Shown here in pieces: positions 32,014-41,570 of a DNA stretch of 64,000 bases. The notes beneath the pieces are model-generated. The model ran no database searches, was not told the origin of the DNA, and worked only from the letters and a program-made list of their open reading frames with translations. This DNA is from Methylobacillus caricis (GTDB lineage: Bacteria; Pseudomonadota; Gammaproteobacteria; Burkholderiales; Methylophilaceae): positions 310,001-374,000 of the forward strand of contig NZ_JAJAVD010000001.1 of NCBI RefSeq assembly GCF_020532705.1, written 5' to 3'. Made by a program: the position numbers and the translations under genes. Every line of letters begins with the position of its first letter. The first letter of the stretch is position 1.

Positions 32014-34118
32014 GCCGCCAGCCTGGACAGGTCGGCGACCTGGTTCATGGCCTGATGCAATGTGGCCAGCAGACCCAGGCGGTTGGCCTTAAGTGCGGGG
32101 TCATCGGCATTGACCATGACATTGTCGAAGAAGGCATCCACCGGTGTTCTGAGTGCGGCCAAGGTTTGCAGGGACTTGGCATAGTCCCCGGCTTCAAAAG
32201 CGGCATCAGCAGCTGGTTTGACGTTTGCCAGCACTTGGGCCAAGGCCTGCTCAGCTTCTTCTTGCAGCAGTGTATTGTCTATGTTGGCACTGACTGAGCT
32301 TTCCGCTTTTTTCAATATGTTGCCTACACGTTTGTTTGCGGCTGCCAGGCTTTCTGCTTCTGGCAATGATGCAAAAGCGCGTACGGCTTCCAGGCGCTTG
32401 GGAATCTCTGCCAGCAGTTGTGGCTTCAATGCGAGTACGGCATCCACTTCCTGAGCGCTATAACCATTGTCGCGCAAGTTGCCAGCCAAGCGGTCGAAGA
32501 TGAATTCGTTCAGTGCAAGCAATACCGCTTGTTGGTCAAATGTATGCTGGAAGGCGGAAAAGGCGAGTTGCAGCAATTGATCCAAAGGGATTGCAATGCC
32601 GGATTCAGTCAGTAGGCGCAGGATGCCGATCGCATGGCGGCGCAGGGCAAATGGGTCTTTTTCGCCAGTAGGTTTCTCGCCTATGCTGAACAGGCCAACC
32701 AGGGTTTCCAGTTTGTCGGCGAGCGCAATCACTGCTCCCACCTGGTTGCGCGGCAGTTCGTCTCCAGCAAAGCGAGGCTTGTAATGATCTTCAATAGCGT
32801 AGGCAATATCATTGTCCAGGCCTTCGTGCTGGGCGTAATAGCGTCCCATGATGCCTTGCAGTTCCGGGAACTCGCCTACCATATCGGTCACGAGATCAGC
32901 CTTGGAAAGGCGGGCAGCCTGGCTGGCTTGTTGTGCCAGTGCTTGGTTGCCAATGGCCTCTGCAATCAATCGGGCAATGGTGCTCACGCGCGTGACGCGC
33001 TCGCCCTGAGAGCCCAGCCTGTTGTGGTATACCACTTTGTCCAGGCCTGCAATCCGGGACTCAAGGGTTTTCTTGCGGTCTTGTTCAAAGAAGAACTTGG
33101 CATCGGCCAGGCGTGGGCGCACCACGCGCTCATTGCCGCCTATCACTGCGCTGGCATCCACAGGGCTGATGTTCGACACAATGAGGAATTTATTGGTGAG
33201 CTTGCCATCGGCATCCAGCAGCGGGAAATACTTCTGGTTGGCCTTCATGGTCAGGATCAGGCATTCCTGCGGTACTGCCAGAAATTCATCCTCGAACTGG
33301 CCAAGCAGCACGTTGGGGCGCTCTACCAGTGCAGTCACTTCATCCAGCAATGCTGGGTCTTCAATCGGCTTCAGGTTTTGCTTGCCTGCGGCCAGCCCAA
33401 GCTGGCGGGAAATTTCAGCTCTGCGGGCAGCAAAGCCAGCAATCACGGCACCATCTTCTTGCAGTTGTTCAGCATAGCTGTCTGCGTCGCGCAGCACGAT
33501 AGGGCTGACCTTGGCTTCAAAGCGATGTCCCTGCGTTTGGTTGCCTGCGGTAAGGCCCAGGGCGGAGATATGGATGATGTCACTGCCATGCAATGCAACC
33601 AGGCCATGCGCCGGGCGCACGAAATTGACACTGCTCCAGCCATCCTGTAACTGATAAGTCATGACCTTGGGGATAGGGAGCTTGGCAATGGCATCATCCA
33701 GTGCTTTTTGCAGGCCTTCGGTCAGCGTGGCGCCAGCCACGGTCTGGTCCAGGAACAGGACATCCGTCTTGCCGTCATTTTCATGCTTGAGTTGCGGGAC
33801 TGCGCTGGCATCGGTACCCAGTGCGCTTAGCTTTTTCAATAATGCCGGAGTGGCGTTGCCAGAGGCATCCAGGCCCACGCTGGCAGGCATCAGCTTTTGC
33901 GCGACCTGCTTGTCTGCAGCCTTGGCGGCGATGTCATTGATATGGGCGGCAAGACGGCGGGGCGAGGCATAGGCGGTGACGGTGGAGCCAGCGGCGGCCA
34001 GGCCCTGGGCTTTCAGGCTGTCCAGCAGGGCCGAGGAAAAGGCCTCTCCCAGTTTGTTCAGTGCCTTGGGGGGCAACTCTTCAACGAAAAGTTCTACCAA
34101 TAGGTTCTTGCTGCTCAT
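32010..34118 (-). CDS. glyS: Glycyl-tRNA synthetase beta subunit
   Basis: A 702-aa subunit of the bacterial alpha2-beta2 enzyme that charges tRNA-Gly. The N-terminus [15 protein letters not shown], the core [15 protein letters not shown] and the LGSQGERV region are typical, and the C-terminal anticodon-binding region ([17 protein letters not shown]) is complete. The start overlaps glyQ by 4 bp, ensuring balanced translation. Confidence 0.97.
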   Translation of the reverse strand: MSSKNLLVELFVEELPPKALNKLGEAFSSALLDSLKAQGLAAAGSTVTAYASPRRLAAHINDIAAKAADKQVAQKLMPASVGLDASGNATPALLKKLSALGTDASAVPQLKHENDGKTDVLFLDQTVAGATLTEGLQKALDDAIAKLPIPKVMTYQLQDGWSSVNFVRPAHGLVALHGSDIIHISALGLTAGNQTQGHRFEAKVSPIVLRDADSYAEQLQEDGAVIAGFAARRAEISRQLGLAAGKQNLKPIEDPALLDEVTALVERPNVLLGQFEDEFLAVPQECLILTMKANQKYFPLLDADGKLTNKFLIVSNISPVDASAVIGGNERVVRPRLADAKFFFEQDRKKTLESRIAGLDKVVYHNRLGSQGERVTRVSTIARLIAEAIGNQALAQQASQAARLSKADLVTDMVGEFPELQGIMGRYYAQHEGLDNDIAYAIEDHYKPRFAGDELPRNQVGAVIALADKLETLVGLFSIGEKPTGEKDPFALRRHAIGILRLLTESGIAIPLDQLLQLAFSAFQHTFDQQAVLLALNEFIFDRLAGNLRDNGYSAQEVDAVLALKPQLLAEIPKRLEAVRAFASLPEAESLAAANKRVGNILKKAESSVSANIDNTLLQEEAEQALAQVLANVKPAADAAFEAGDYAKSLQTLAALRTPVDAFFDNVMVNADDPALKANRLGLLATLHQAMNQVADLSRLAA

Positions 34119-35053
34119 GCTGCTGCCTTCTTTGCCAATTCTGCCAATATTTCATCTGCCCATGCTCTAGGCGCCATGGGGAACCCTAATCTTGCCCGGC
34201 TATCCAGGTAGCTTGCGGCTACGGCGCGGGCCAGGTTGCGGATGCGGCCGATATAGGCTGCACGCTCGGTGACCGAAATAGCGCCACGTGCGTCCAGCAG
34301 GTTGAAGGTGTGTGCGGCCTTCAATACTTGCTCATAAGCGGGCAGGGCCAGTTTGTGTTCCATTAGTTCCTGGGCTTTTTTCTCGTGCGCGTTGAAGGCG
34401 ACAAACAGGAAGTCGGCATCACTATGTTCAAAATTGTAGGTGGATTGCTCGACTTCATTCTGGTGGAACACGTCGCCATACTTCAGGTCAGCCGCGCCAT
34501 TGATGCCTTTGGAATACACAAGGTCATAGACGTTTTCTACGCCTTGCAGGTACATGGCCAAGCGCTCCAGGCCATAGGTAATCTCTCCGGTGATCGGCTT
34601 GCAGTTGATGCCGCCCACTTGCTGGAAATACGTGAACTGCGTGACTTCCATGCCGTTGAGCCAGACTTCCCATCCCAGGCCCCAGGCTCCCAATGTCGGG
34701 TTTTCCCAGTCATCCTCGACAAAGCGGATGTCGTTTTTCTTCAGGTCAAAGCCTAGTGCCTCCAGGGAGCCCAGATAGAGTTCCAGGATATCGTCAGGGG
34801 CTGGCTTGAGCACCACCTGGAACTGGTAGTAATGTTGCAGGCGGTTGGGATTTTCACCATAGCGGCCGTCCTTTGGGCGGCGGCTAGGCTGCACATAGGC
34901 AGCTTTCCACGGCTCTGGCCCCAGGGCGCGCAGGAAAGTGGCAGTGTGCGAGGTGCCTGCTCCCACTTCCATGTCGTAAGGTTGCAGCAGGGCGCAACCC
35001 TGTTTATCCCAGTATTGCTGCAAGGTCAGAATGATCTGTTGAAAAGTCAGCAT
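34115..35053 (-). CDS. glyQ: Glycyl-tRNA synthetase alpha subunit
   Basis: Catalytic class II subunit (312 aa) that binds glycine and [20 protein letters not shown] opens the protein; motif 2 includes [19 protein letters not shown], and motif 3 lies in [15 protein letters not shown]. It lies 137 bp downstream of lnt and heads the operon glyQ-glyS-gmhB-plsC-ygjP. Confidence 0.97.
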   Translation of the reverse strand: MLTFQQIILTLQQYWDKQGCALLQPYDMEVGAGTSHTATFLRALGPEPWKAAYVQPSRRPKDGRYGENPNRLQHYYQFQVVLKPAPDDILELYLGSLEALGFDLKKNDIRFVEDDWENPTLGAWGLGWEVWLNGMEVTQFTYFQQVGGINCKPITGEITYGLERLAMYLQGVENVYDLVYSKGINGAADLKYGDVFHQNEVEQSTYNFEHSDADFLFVAFNAHEKKAQELMEHKLALPAYEQVLKAAHTFNLLDARGAISVTERAAYIGRIRNLARAVAASYLDSRARLGFPMAPRAWADEILAELAKKAAA

Positions 35054-35190
35054 GGCGGTCAGTGTATGGTTATAGTTCTATGGTTGTTTAAATCAAAAAT
35101 CTCGCACGGCAATCGCATCATCTGCGGCGCTGCCATGAAAGTGCAGTATGCACATCCCTGATATTCATGAGACGTCAAAAGGGCTTGATT

Positions 35191-36669
35191 TTACTTCTTT
35201 TTACGCACCCACAAAAGGCCAAGTGCACTAAACAGGAAACCAAGCATTGGCCAGTTGCCCCAGCGTACATAAGGTGTCATGCCCACATAGCCCCGGGCGG
35301 TGCCTTCAAGCGTGGTAGCGGTGAAATGTTGCGCATGGGCCAGCAACTGGCCATCGGTATCGATAATGGCGGTGGCACCGGTGTTGGTGGAGCGCAGCAT
35401 CATGCGGGCAGTTTCCAGTGAGCGTGCCTGGGCAATCTGCAGGTGCTGATAGGCTGCCAGAGATTCACCATACCAGGCGTCATTGCTGGTGTTGACCAGC
35501 AGGGTGGCTTCCGGAAGCTGATGGATGATTTCCTCGCCAAACACATCTTCGTAACAAATATTGATAGCCACCTGCTGCCCGGCAATATGCATGGGCTTTT
35601 GCTGAAAACCGCCACGGGCCAGGTCGGTCAGCGGGATATTGAGCCAGTTTTCATAAATCCAGCCAAATGCCCGCTTGAGCGGGATGAACTCGCCAAATGG
35701 CACCAGATGGGTTTTGCGATAAGCCTGCTCAGGAGACTGTCCCATGCTCAGCATGCTGTTGTAATAAGCGTTATCCTGGTGTTCCACGGTGCCAATCAGG
35801 ATGTCACCGCCATTGTCCCTGGCATGGTCGGCCAGTTGCTGCAGGTAGTCCTGCGGGATTTGGCTGGAAAGCAATGGGAAGGCTGTTTCGGGCAGGATGA
35901 TGAGCTGGGCCCGGCTTTGTAGCGCCATATCCAGGTATTGTTGCAAGGTCTGGCGCAGGGTATTGTTCTCCCATTTCAGGTCTTGCGTGATATTGCCCTG
36001 CAACAATGCCACAGTGACAGGTTCCCCTGTGGGCGTGCTCCAGGTGTTGAGCTTGAGTAGGCCACCTGCCAGCCACAGGGTGAGCAAAAGCAGGGCTGAT
36101 CGACGCAGGGATGGGAGGTTGCGTCGCTGGTACAGTGCCCAGGCCAGGATGCTGGCGCTGATGGTGACGGCAAGCGAAACACCGTGTATGCCCAAGACAG
36201 GCGCAAACCCTGCCAGCGGACTGCCGGGAATTTGTGAGTAGCCGCCCAGCAGCCAGGGGAAGCCGGTAAATATCCAGCTGCGCACCCATTCCAGCAGTAC
36301 CCAAATCAAGGGCATGGCGAGATATTGCGAGCCCAACTTGCGAGCCAGCCAGCCAGTAGCTGCTGGGAACAGGGCCATGAATGCGCTGAGACAGAAGGTG
36401 GCGAAAATGGCCATTGCCGCAGGCATTCCGCCAAAGTCATGCAGGCTGATGTAAATCCAGTAAATGCCAAAGCTGAACAGTCCCAGGCCAAAACTGAACC
36501 CCAGCCACCATGCGTTATTTGCGGAATGGGACCGGTGCCAGAGGTAGAACAGCCCAGCCAGGCTAATGATGGTGGCAGGGTAAAAGTAAAATGGCGCAAA
36601 GCCTGATACCGACAATGCACCCAGCAACAGTGCGATGAAATGTGGCAGGCGGGGGCGGGAAAATTTCAA
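35191..36669 (-). CDS. lnt: Apolipoprotein N-acyltransferase
   Basis: An inner-membrane enzyme (492 aa) adding the third acyl chain to lipoproteins. About six N-terminal membrane helices are followed by a periplasmic nitrilase-like domain with catalytic Glu in ILPETAFPL, Lys in YRKTHLVPFGEF and Cys in NICYEDVFG, then a last helix and the tail VRKKK. It is normally next to corC; here mscL and a secreted protein gene intervene. Confidence 0.96.
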   Translation of the reverse strand: MKFSRPRLPHFIALLLGALSVSGFAPFYFYPATIISLAGLFYLWHRSHSANNAWWLGFSFGLGLFSFGIYWIYISLHDFGGMPAAMAIFATFCLSAFMALFPAATGWLARKLGSQYLAMPLIWVLLEWVRSWIFTGFPWLLGGYSQIPGSPLAGFAPVLGIHGVSLAVTISASILAWALYQRRNLPSLRRSALLLLTLWLAGGLLKLNTWSTPTGEPVTVALLQGNITQDLKWENNTLRQTLQQYLDMALQSRAQLIILPETAFPLLSSQIPQDYLQQLADHARDNGGDILIGTVEHQDNAYYNSMLSMGQSPEQAYRKTHLVPFGEFIPLKRAFGWIYENWLNIPLTDLARGGFQQKPMHIAGQQVAINICYEDVFGEEIIHQLPEATLLVNTSNDAWYGESLAAYQHLQIAQARSLETARMMLRSTNTGATAIIDTDGQLLAHAQHFTATTLEGTARGYVGMTPYVRWGNWPMLGFLFSALGLLWVRKKK

Positions 36670-36796
36670 GACGGTCCTTAAAGCTTGGTATAGACTGGAG
36701 TTTGTTATTTATTGCATTATAGCGGCTTAGACAGGCATGGAGCATTCGGCTTCCGTATCTATCCTGGTATCAACATGTTTTTGGCGAGGAGAAATT

Positions 36797-37216
36797 ATGT
36801 TTAAAGAGTTCAAGGCGTTTGCCATGCGAGGGAACGTGGTCGATATGGCCGTGGGTATCATTATAGGTGCTGCATTCGGTGCTATCGTCAAGTCACTGGT
36901 GGATGATGTGATCATGCCGCCCATAGGCTTGTTGCTTGGCAATGTGGATTTCAGCAACTTGTTTGTTGTCCTCAGGGATGGCGCTGAAATCGCACCACCT
37001 TATGCCTCGGTTGCGGCTGCGCATGCAGCAGGAGCTGTGACACTGAATTACGGCTTGTTTATCAATGCAGTGGTCAGTTTCACGATTGTGGCATTTGCCG
37101 TGTTCTTGCTGATCCGTACGATCAACAAGCTGAAGACTGAAGAGCCAGCCGAGCCAGCCGCTACACCTGAAGATATCCTGTTGTTGCGCGATATCCGTGA
37201 TTCATTGAAGAAATAG
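36797..37216 (+). CDS. mscL: Large-conductance mechanosensitive channel
   Basis: A 139-aa channel that opens on membrane tension in hypo-osmotic shock. [20 protein letters not shown] is the family N-terminus; two membrane helices flank a periplasmic loop, and the C-terminal helix ends [11 protein letters not shown]. The start at 36797 follows GAGGAG. It lies on the strand opposite to the flanking corC and lnt genes. Confidence 0.97.
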   Translation: MFKEFKAFAMRGNVVDMAVGIIIGAAFGAIVKSLVDDVIMPPIGLLLGNVDFSNLFVVLRDGAEIAPPYASVAAAHAAGAVTLNYGLFINAVVSFTIVAFAVFLLIRTINKLKTEEPAEPAATPEDILLLRDIRDSLKK

Positions 37217-37253
37217 TTCAAGCCCATGGTGGGCCAGTTGGAAGGGCCATCAT

Positions 37254-37284
37254 AAAAAAAGCGATGCTATGCATCGCTTTTTTA
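37254..37284. terminator. Bidirectional terminator between mscL and a secreted protein gene
   Basis: GCGATG (37261-37266), loop CTATG, CATCGC (37272-37277), flanked by seven A on the left and seven T on the right, so it works for both convergent genes. Confidence 0.88.
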
Positions 37285-37299
37285 TTGCATTTTTTGACT

Positions 37300-37710
37300 T
37301 CACAGGCCTGGAACGACTTCCTGGCGTGTTGTTGAACCGTCATCCCCGTCGTGGTTCATGAACACCACCAACACGACCCGGTCCCCGACAAAGTCCAGTT
37401 CGGTAGTTTGGTAGTAAGTGCCGTCCAGGCCGGTATTGATGTAATGGTATTGCCAGACGGAAGCCATTAACTCGTCGGTTCCTGCACGGTGATAATCTTT
37501 TTTGCGCGCAGGTTCGCCAAACTGGGCAATGATGGCATCCTTGTCAAACTGATGGATGTTCTCAATAAATGTGGTTTCATCAATCGGGATACCATCCGCG
37601 GATAGCGCTGGTGACGCTTCCGCTTGCTCAGCTTCTTCAGCAAGCGATTTGCCGGGGCTGAACACCAACCCAGGCAGAGCCAATAGCAGGGCAAGCCACA
37701 CGATTTTCAT
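37300..37710 (-). CDS. Small secreted protein of unknown function
   Basis: A 136-aa protein with a signal peptide (MKIVWLALLLALPGLVFS, likely cleaved after SLA) and an acidic mature part (EEAEQAEASP). A conserved-looking C-terminal half follows: FDKDAIIAQFGEPARKKDYH and SVWQYHYINT. The pattern of a helix followed by GEP and a strand-rich segment recalls SmpA/OmlA-like folds, but this is only a resemblance. ATG at 37710 with GGGAG upstream; a GTG one codon earlier is possible. Confidence 0.75.
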   Translation of the reverse strand: MKIVWLALLLALPGLVFSPGKSLAEEAEQAEASPALSADGIPIDETTFIENIHQFDKDAIIAQFGEPARKKDYHRAGTDELMASVWQYHYINTGLDGTYYQTTELDFVGDRVVLVVFMNHDGDDGSTTRQEVVPGL

Positions 37711-37785
37711 CACGAACTCCCATCAGGCAAGGTTATGCTGGTTGGATAAGGAATTATTCCCTAAAGTTCCTGACGCAACAAGCAA

Positions 37786-38652
37786 TTAGACGGAAGCCGT
37801 GTCATCATCCCCGCTGGGGACTGTCGGCTCTACCAGCAAAGAATGGACGCGGCGACTATCGGCACGCAGCACCGTTACATTGATATTGTCGAAACTGACT
37901 TCTTCCCCGCGTTTGGGCATATGTTGGAACTTGCTGACCACCAGGCCACCTATGGTGGAAAATTCCTCATCACTGAACTGTGTGCCGAGTATTTCATTGA
38001 AGTCGGCAATTTCGGTCAATGCCTTAACCCGGTAGCGACCCTGCGCATCCTGGATGATGTTGTCTTCGTTCTCATCCTCATCAAACTCATCCTCGATATC
38101 CCCGACGATCTGCTCCAGGACATCTTCAATAGTCACCATGCCTGCCACGCCGCCGTATTCATCTACCACAATGGCAATGTGGTTGCGATTGCTGCGGAAC
38201 TCCTTGAGCAGGACATTCAGACGCTTGGATTCCGGTATGAAAACTGCAGGACGCAGCATTTCGCGCGCATCAAAATCCTTGCCGGTGTAGTAGCGCAACA
38301 AGTCCTTAGCCAGCAATATCCCAATAACGTCATCCTTGTTTTCATCTATGACGGGAAAGCGCGAGTGGGCGGCTTCAATCACAAATGGGATGAATTTTTC
38401 GGGAGGGTCAGTGATATCGATCACATCCATTTGGGAACGCGGGATCATGATGTCGCGGACCTGCATTTCCGAAACTTGCAGCACGCCCTCTATCATTGCC
38501 AATGCATCTGCATCGAGCAAGCTGTTTTCGTAGGCAGTGTGGAGCTGTTCTATCAGCTGCTCGCGGTCTTCGGGTTCTCGGAGCAGAAAGTTGGTCAGGC
38601 GTTCAAGCCAGTGGGGTTTTTCGTTGGGACTTCGTTTGTCAGGTTCAGCCAT
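37786..38652 (-). CDS. corC: CorC/HlyC-type transporter-associated CBS-domain protein
   Basis: A 288-aa cytoplasmic protein with two CBS domains (MIPRSQMDVID; HIAIVVDEYGGVAGMVTIED) and a C-terminal CorC/HlyC domain (VKALTEIADFNEILGTQFSDE in part, then TIGGLVVSKFQHMPKRGE). Linked to magnesium and cobalt efflux and to membrane maintenance. It follows ybeY by 9 bp. Confidence 0.94.
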   Translation of the reverse strand: MAEPDKRSPNEKPHWLERLTNFLLREPEDREQLIEQLHTAYENSLLDADALAMIEGVLQVSEMQVRDIMIPRSQMDVIDITDPPEKFIPFVIEAAHSRFPVIDENKDDVIGILLAKDLLRYYTGKDFDAREMLRPAVFIPESKRLNVLLKEFRSNRNHIAIVVDEYGGVAGMVTIEDVLEQIVGDIEDEFDEDENEDNIIQDAQGRYRVKALTEIADFNEILGTQFSDEEFSTIGGLVVSKFQHMPKRGEEVSFDNINVTVLRADSRRVHSLLVEPTVPSGDDDTASV

Positions 38653-38661
38653 GATGGTTGA

Positions 38662-39111
38662 TTAAATGTCCGTTTTTTCTGATAAATAGGGGTCAGCATA
38701 ACCAAGCCTGGTAAGTATGCCGGATTCCAGCCACTCCATCAGCTCGGCTTGCGCCTCTTCTTCATGGTCATAACCGTGGAGGTGCAGTATGCCATGCACA
38801 GTCAGGTGCGCATAATGCGCCTCCAGTGTCTTGCCTTGTTCCCTTGCCTCTTTTGCCACTATCGGGGCACAGAGGATAATGTCGCCAATCAGCCAAGGCT
38901 CCTCGACCAGCGGAAACGTCAATACATTAGTAGCATAATCCTTGCCACGATAATCACGGTTCAGTATACGGCCTTCTTCCTCGTCTACAATACGCAGCGT
39001 GGCTTCGGTATCCACCCGTAGAGTATTGCGGGCCCATTTGCGGAATTGTGTTTCAGACGGCATTCCGCCAGCCTCGCAGGCATACTGGATGCTGAGCGCG
39101 AGCTTAGGCAT
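38662..39111 (-). CDS. ybeY: Endoribonuclease YbeY
   Basis: A 149-aa zinc metalloprotein needed for 16S rRNA 3'-end maturation and ribosome quality control. The zinc motif is HGILHLHGYDHEEE, with DYATNVLTFPL upstream. The start at 39111 sits 1 bp after the phoH stop (TAAAATG); the longer frame to 39189 would lie inside phoH. Confidence 0.95.
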   Translation of the reverse strand: MPKLALSIQYACEAGGMPSETQFRKWARNTLRVDTEATLRIVDEEEGRILNRDYRGKDYATNVLTFPLVEEPWLIGDIILCAPIVAKEAREQGKTLEAHYAHLTVHGILHLHGYDHEEEAQAELMEWLESGILTRLGYADPYLSEKTDI

Positions 39112-39112
39112 T

Positions 39113-40096
39113 TTATGCCTTGCCTGCATTATCGCCTGGTTGTGTGACAGGCTGTGCGTGCTTGTCACTATCGTACCGTTCGTAGGCATTGATTATTTTC
39201 TGCACCAATGGATGGCGTACCACGTCATCTGAAAGGAACTGGGTGAATGCAATGCCTCGCACATCCTTGAGCACTTTCTGCGCCTCTACCAGGCCGCTTT
39301 TCTGTCCACGTCCCAGATCAATCTGTGTCACATCGCCGGTAATCACTGCCTTGGTGCCAAACCCTATGCGGGTAAGGAACATCTTCATCTGTTCGGGCGT
39401 CGTGTTCTGCGCTTCATCCAGGATGATAAAGCTCTGGTTCAGGGTGCGGCCGCGCATATAGGCCAACGGGGCAACTTCAATGGCGCCGCGCTCAAACATC
39501 TTGTTCACCGTGTCATAGCCTGCCAGATCATAAAGGGCGTCATAAAGAGGGCGCAAATAGGGATCCACCTTCTGGGCAAGGTCACCAGGCAAAAAGCCCA
39601 GACGCTCGCCTGCTTCCACTGCTGGGCGCACCAGGACAATGCGTTTGACACGGTCACGGGTCATGGCGTCAATCGCGCTGGCTACGGCCAGGTAGGTTTT
39701 TCCGGTACCGGCGGGGCCGATACCAAAGGTAATGTCAAAGTCCTGGATTTGCTGCAAATAGCTGACTTGGCGCGGAGTGCGGCCATGCAGGTCCTGACGC
39801 CGTGTCATGAGCGTGGGCATGGCGGTGCTGACTTGCTCTGGCGCTAGGCGGTCAAGTTCTACCAGGCCAAGTTGTATCTCTTCCAGGCCGATCGGGTTTT
39901 TGGCACGCTCATAAAAGTTTTCCAGCAATTGTGCAGCCAGGCGCGTATTGGTTGGATCACCAGACAAGCGAAAATGGCCGCTGCGCCTGGAGATGGTGAT
40001 ATCCAATGCATCTTCGATCTGTTTCAGGTTTTCGTCCAGGGCACCGCATAGATTGGAGAGCCGCAAGTTATCTTCGGGTTGTAACGTGAGTTCCAC
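39113..40096 (-). CDS. phoH: PhoH family ATPase (YbeZ)
   Basis: A 327-aa P-loop ATPase that partners YbeY. The N-terminal KH-like part is followed by Walker A GPAGTGKTYLAVA, Walker B FIILDEAQN, and TRIGFGTKAVITGDVTQIDL. It lies 10 bp after miaB in the conserved miaB-phoH-ybeY-corC order. Confidence 0.95.
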   Translation of the reverse strand: MELTLQPEDNLRLSNLCGALDENLKQIEDALDITISRRSGHFRLSGDPTNTRLAAQLLENFYERAKNPIGLEEIQLGLVELDRLAPEQVSTAMPTLMTRRQDLHGRTPRQVSYLQQIQDFDITFGIGPAGTGKTYLAVASAIDAMTRDRVKRIVLVRPAVEAGERLGFLPGDLAQKVDPYLRPLYDALYDLAGYDTVNKMFERGAIEVAPLAYMRGRTLNQSFIILDEAQNTTPEQMKMFLTRIGFGTKAVITGDVTQIDLGRGQKSGLVEAQKVLKDVRGIAFTQFLSDDVVRHPLVQKIINAYERYDSDKHAQPVTQPGDNAGKA

Positions 40097-40106
40097 TCAA
40101 TATGTC

Positions 40107-41435
40107 CTATATTAATTCGCCACGCAGCGTATGCGGTGCTGCTTCGGTGATCCGCACATTGACAAACTGGTTGATCAGTCTGGCATCACCAGGGAAATTG
40201 ACGATGCGGTTGTTGTCCGTACGGCCTGCCAGCTCGCTTGCGCTTTTGGCTGACAGCGCTTCTACGAGCACGCGTTGTACGCTTCCTACCATGGATTCAC
40301 TGATGGCTTTGCCCTGGGTCTCATTCAATGCCTGCAGGCGGGCGAGCCTTGCCAGCTTTTCTTCCTGGCTGCAGTCATCTGGAAGATAGGAGGCGGGAGT
40401 GCCGGGGCGCGGGCTGTAGGTAAAGCTGAAGCTATAGTCAAAACCCACGTCTTGCATGAGTTTGATGGTGGCTTCAAACTCCTTCTCGGTTTCGCCGGGA
40501 AATCCAATAATAAAGTCGGACGTAATGCAGATGTCGGGCCGTGCCGCACGTAGCTTGCGAATCACGGACTTGTACTGCAGTGCCGTGTAGTTGCGCTTCA
40601 TTGCCATCAATATGCGGTCAGAACCTGCTTGCACGGGCAAATGCAGGTGCGACACCAGTTTGGGAATGCGCGCATAGCAGTCGATCAGCTCGGCTGTCAT
40701 CTCGTTGGGGTGCGAAGTGGTATAGCGTATGCGCTCTATTTCAGGAATCTCGGCCAGGTATTCAATCAGCAGTGCAAGGTCTGCATTCTCGCCTTCTGAA
40801 GTTTCGCTGCGATAGCCGTTAACATTCTGCCCCAGCAGGGTGATTTCCTTTACTCCTTGATCGGCCAGTTGAATAGCCTCGGTCAGGATATCGTCAAAGC
40901 GACGCGATACTTCATCACCCCGGGTGTATGGCACTACGCAGAAAGTGCAGTACTTGCTGCAGCCTTCCATGATGGACAGGAAAGCTGCGCCGCCTTCCAC
41001 ACGTGGAGGCGGCAGGTGATCAAATTTCTCGATTTCAGGGAAGCTGATATCTACCTGTGAGACTCCTGTGGTACGGCGGGATCGAATCATCTCCGGCAGG
41101 CGATGCAGGGTTTGCGGCCCGAACACCACATCAACGTAAGGCGCACGCGCTACGATGCTTTCACCTTCCTGGCTCGCTACGCAGCCACCCACACCTATCA
41201 CCAGGTTGGGATTTTTTTCCTTGAGCGGACCAAAACGGCCTAGGTGACTGAATACCTTTTCCTGCGCCTTTTCGCGCACGGAACAGGTGTTGAGCAGGAT
41301 GACGTCGGCTTCTTCCGGGTTTTCCGTGGTCAGCATGCCCTCTGTTGCATGCAACATATCTAGCATGCGGGACGAGTCGTACTCGTTCATCTGGCACCCA
41401 AAGGTCTTGATAAAGACTTTTTTCGGCGTATTCAT
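40107..41435 (-). CDS. miaB: tRNA-2-methylthio-N6-dimethylallyladenosine synthase
   Basis: A radical-SAM methylthiotransferase (442 aa) that modifies A37 in tRNAs. N-terminal cluster Cys in [21 protein letters not shown] and GGCVASQEG; radical-SAM [13 protein letters not shown]-terminal TRAM domain ([11 protein letters not shown]). First gene of its operon, divergent from cysG. Confidence 0.96.
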   Translation of the reverse strand: MNTPKKVFIKTFGCQMNEYDSSRMLDMLHATEGMLTTENPEEADVILLNTCSVREKAQEKVFSHLGRFGPLKEKNPNLVIGVGGCVASQEGESIVARAPYVDVVFGPQTLHRLPEMIRSRRTTGVSQVDISFPEIEKFDHLPPPRVEGGAAFLSIMEGCSKYCTFCVVPYTRGDEVSRRFDDILTEAIQLADQGVKEITLLGQNVNGYRSETSEGENADLALLIEYLAEIPEIERIRYTTSHPNEMTAELIDCYARIPKLVSHLHLPVQAGSDRILMAMKRNYTALQYKSVIRKLRAARPDICITSDFIIGFPGETEKEFEATIKLMQDVGFDYSFSFTYSPRPGTPASYLPDDCSQEEKLARLARLQALNETQGKAISESMVGSVQRVLVEALSAKSASELAGRTDNNRIVNFPGDARLINQFVNVRITEAAPHTLRGELI

Positions 41436-41570
41436 GTGGCAGGTTGAAATGTGCTTAATTGGAGCACTGGATGTGGGATGAGCGTTGCAGGGTGCAAAAT
41501 ATCTTAAAAAAACAGTAGGGTAAGTTCCTATTTTAGCTTAGCTGATGCGGAATGCCAATCGCAGAGTAAA

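Noticed and set aside
32634-33650. 338-aa plus-strand frame opposite glyS
   Set aside because: Long only because the opposite strand encodes glyS; no recognisable domain and no start signal.
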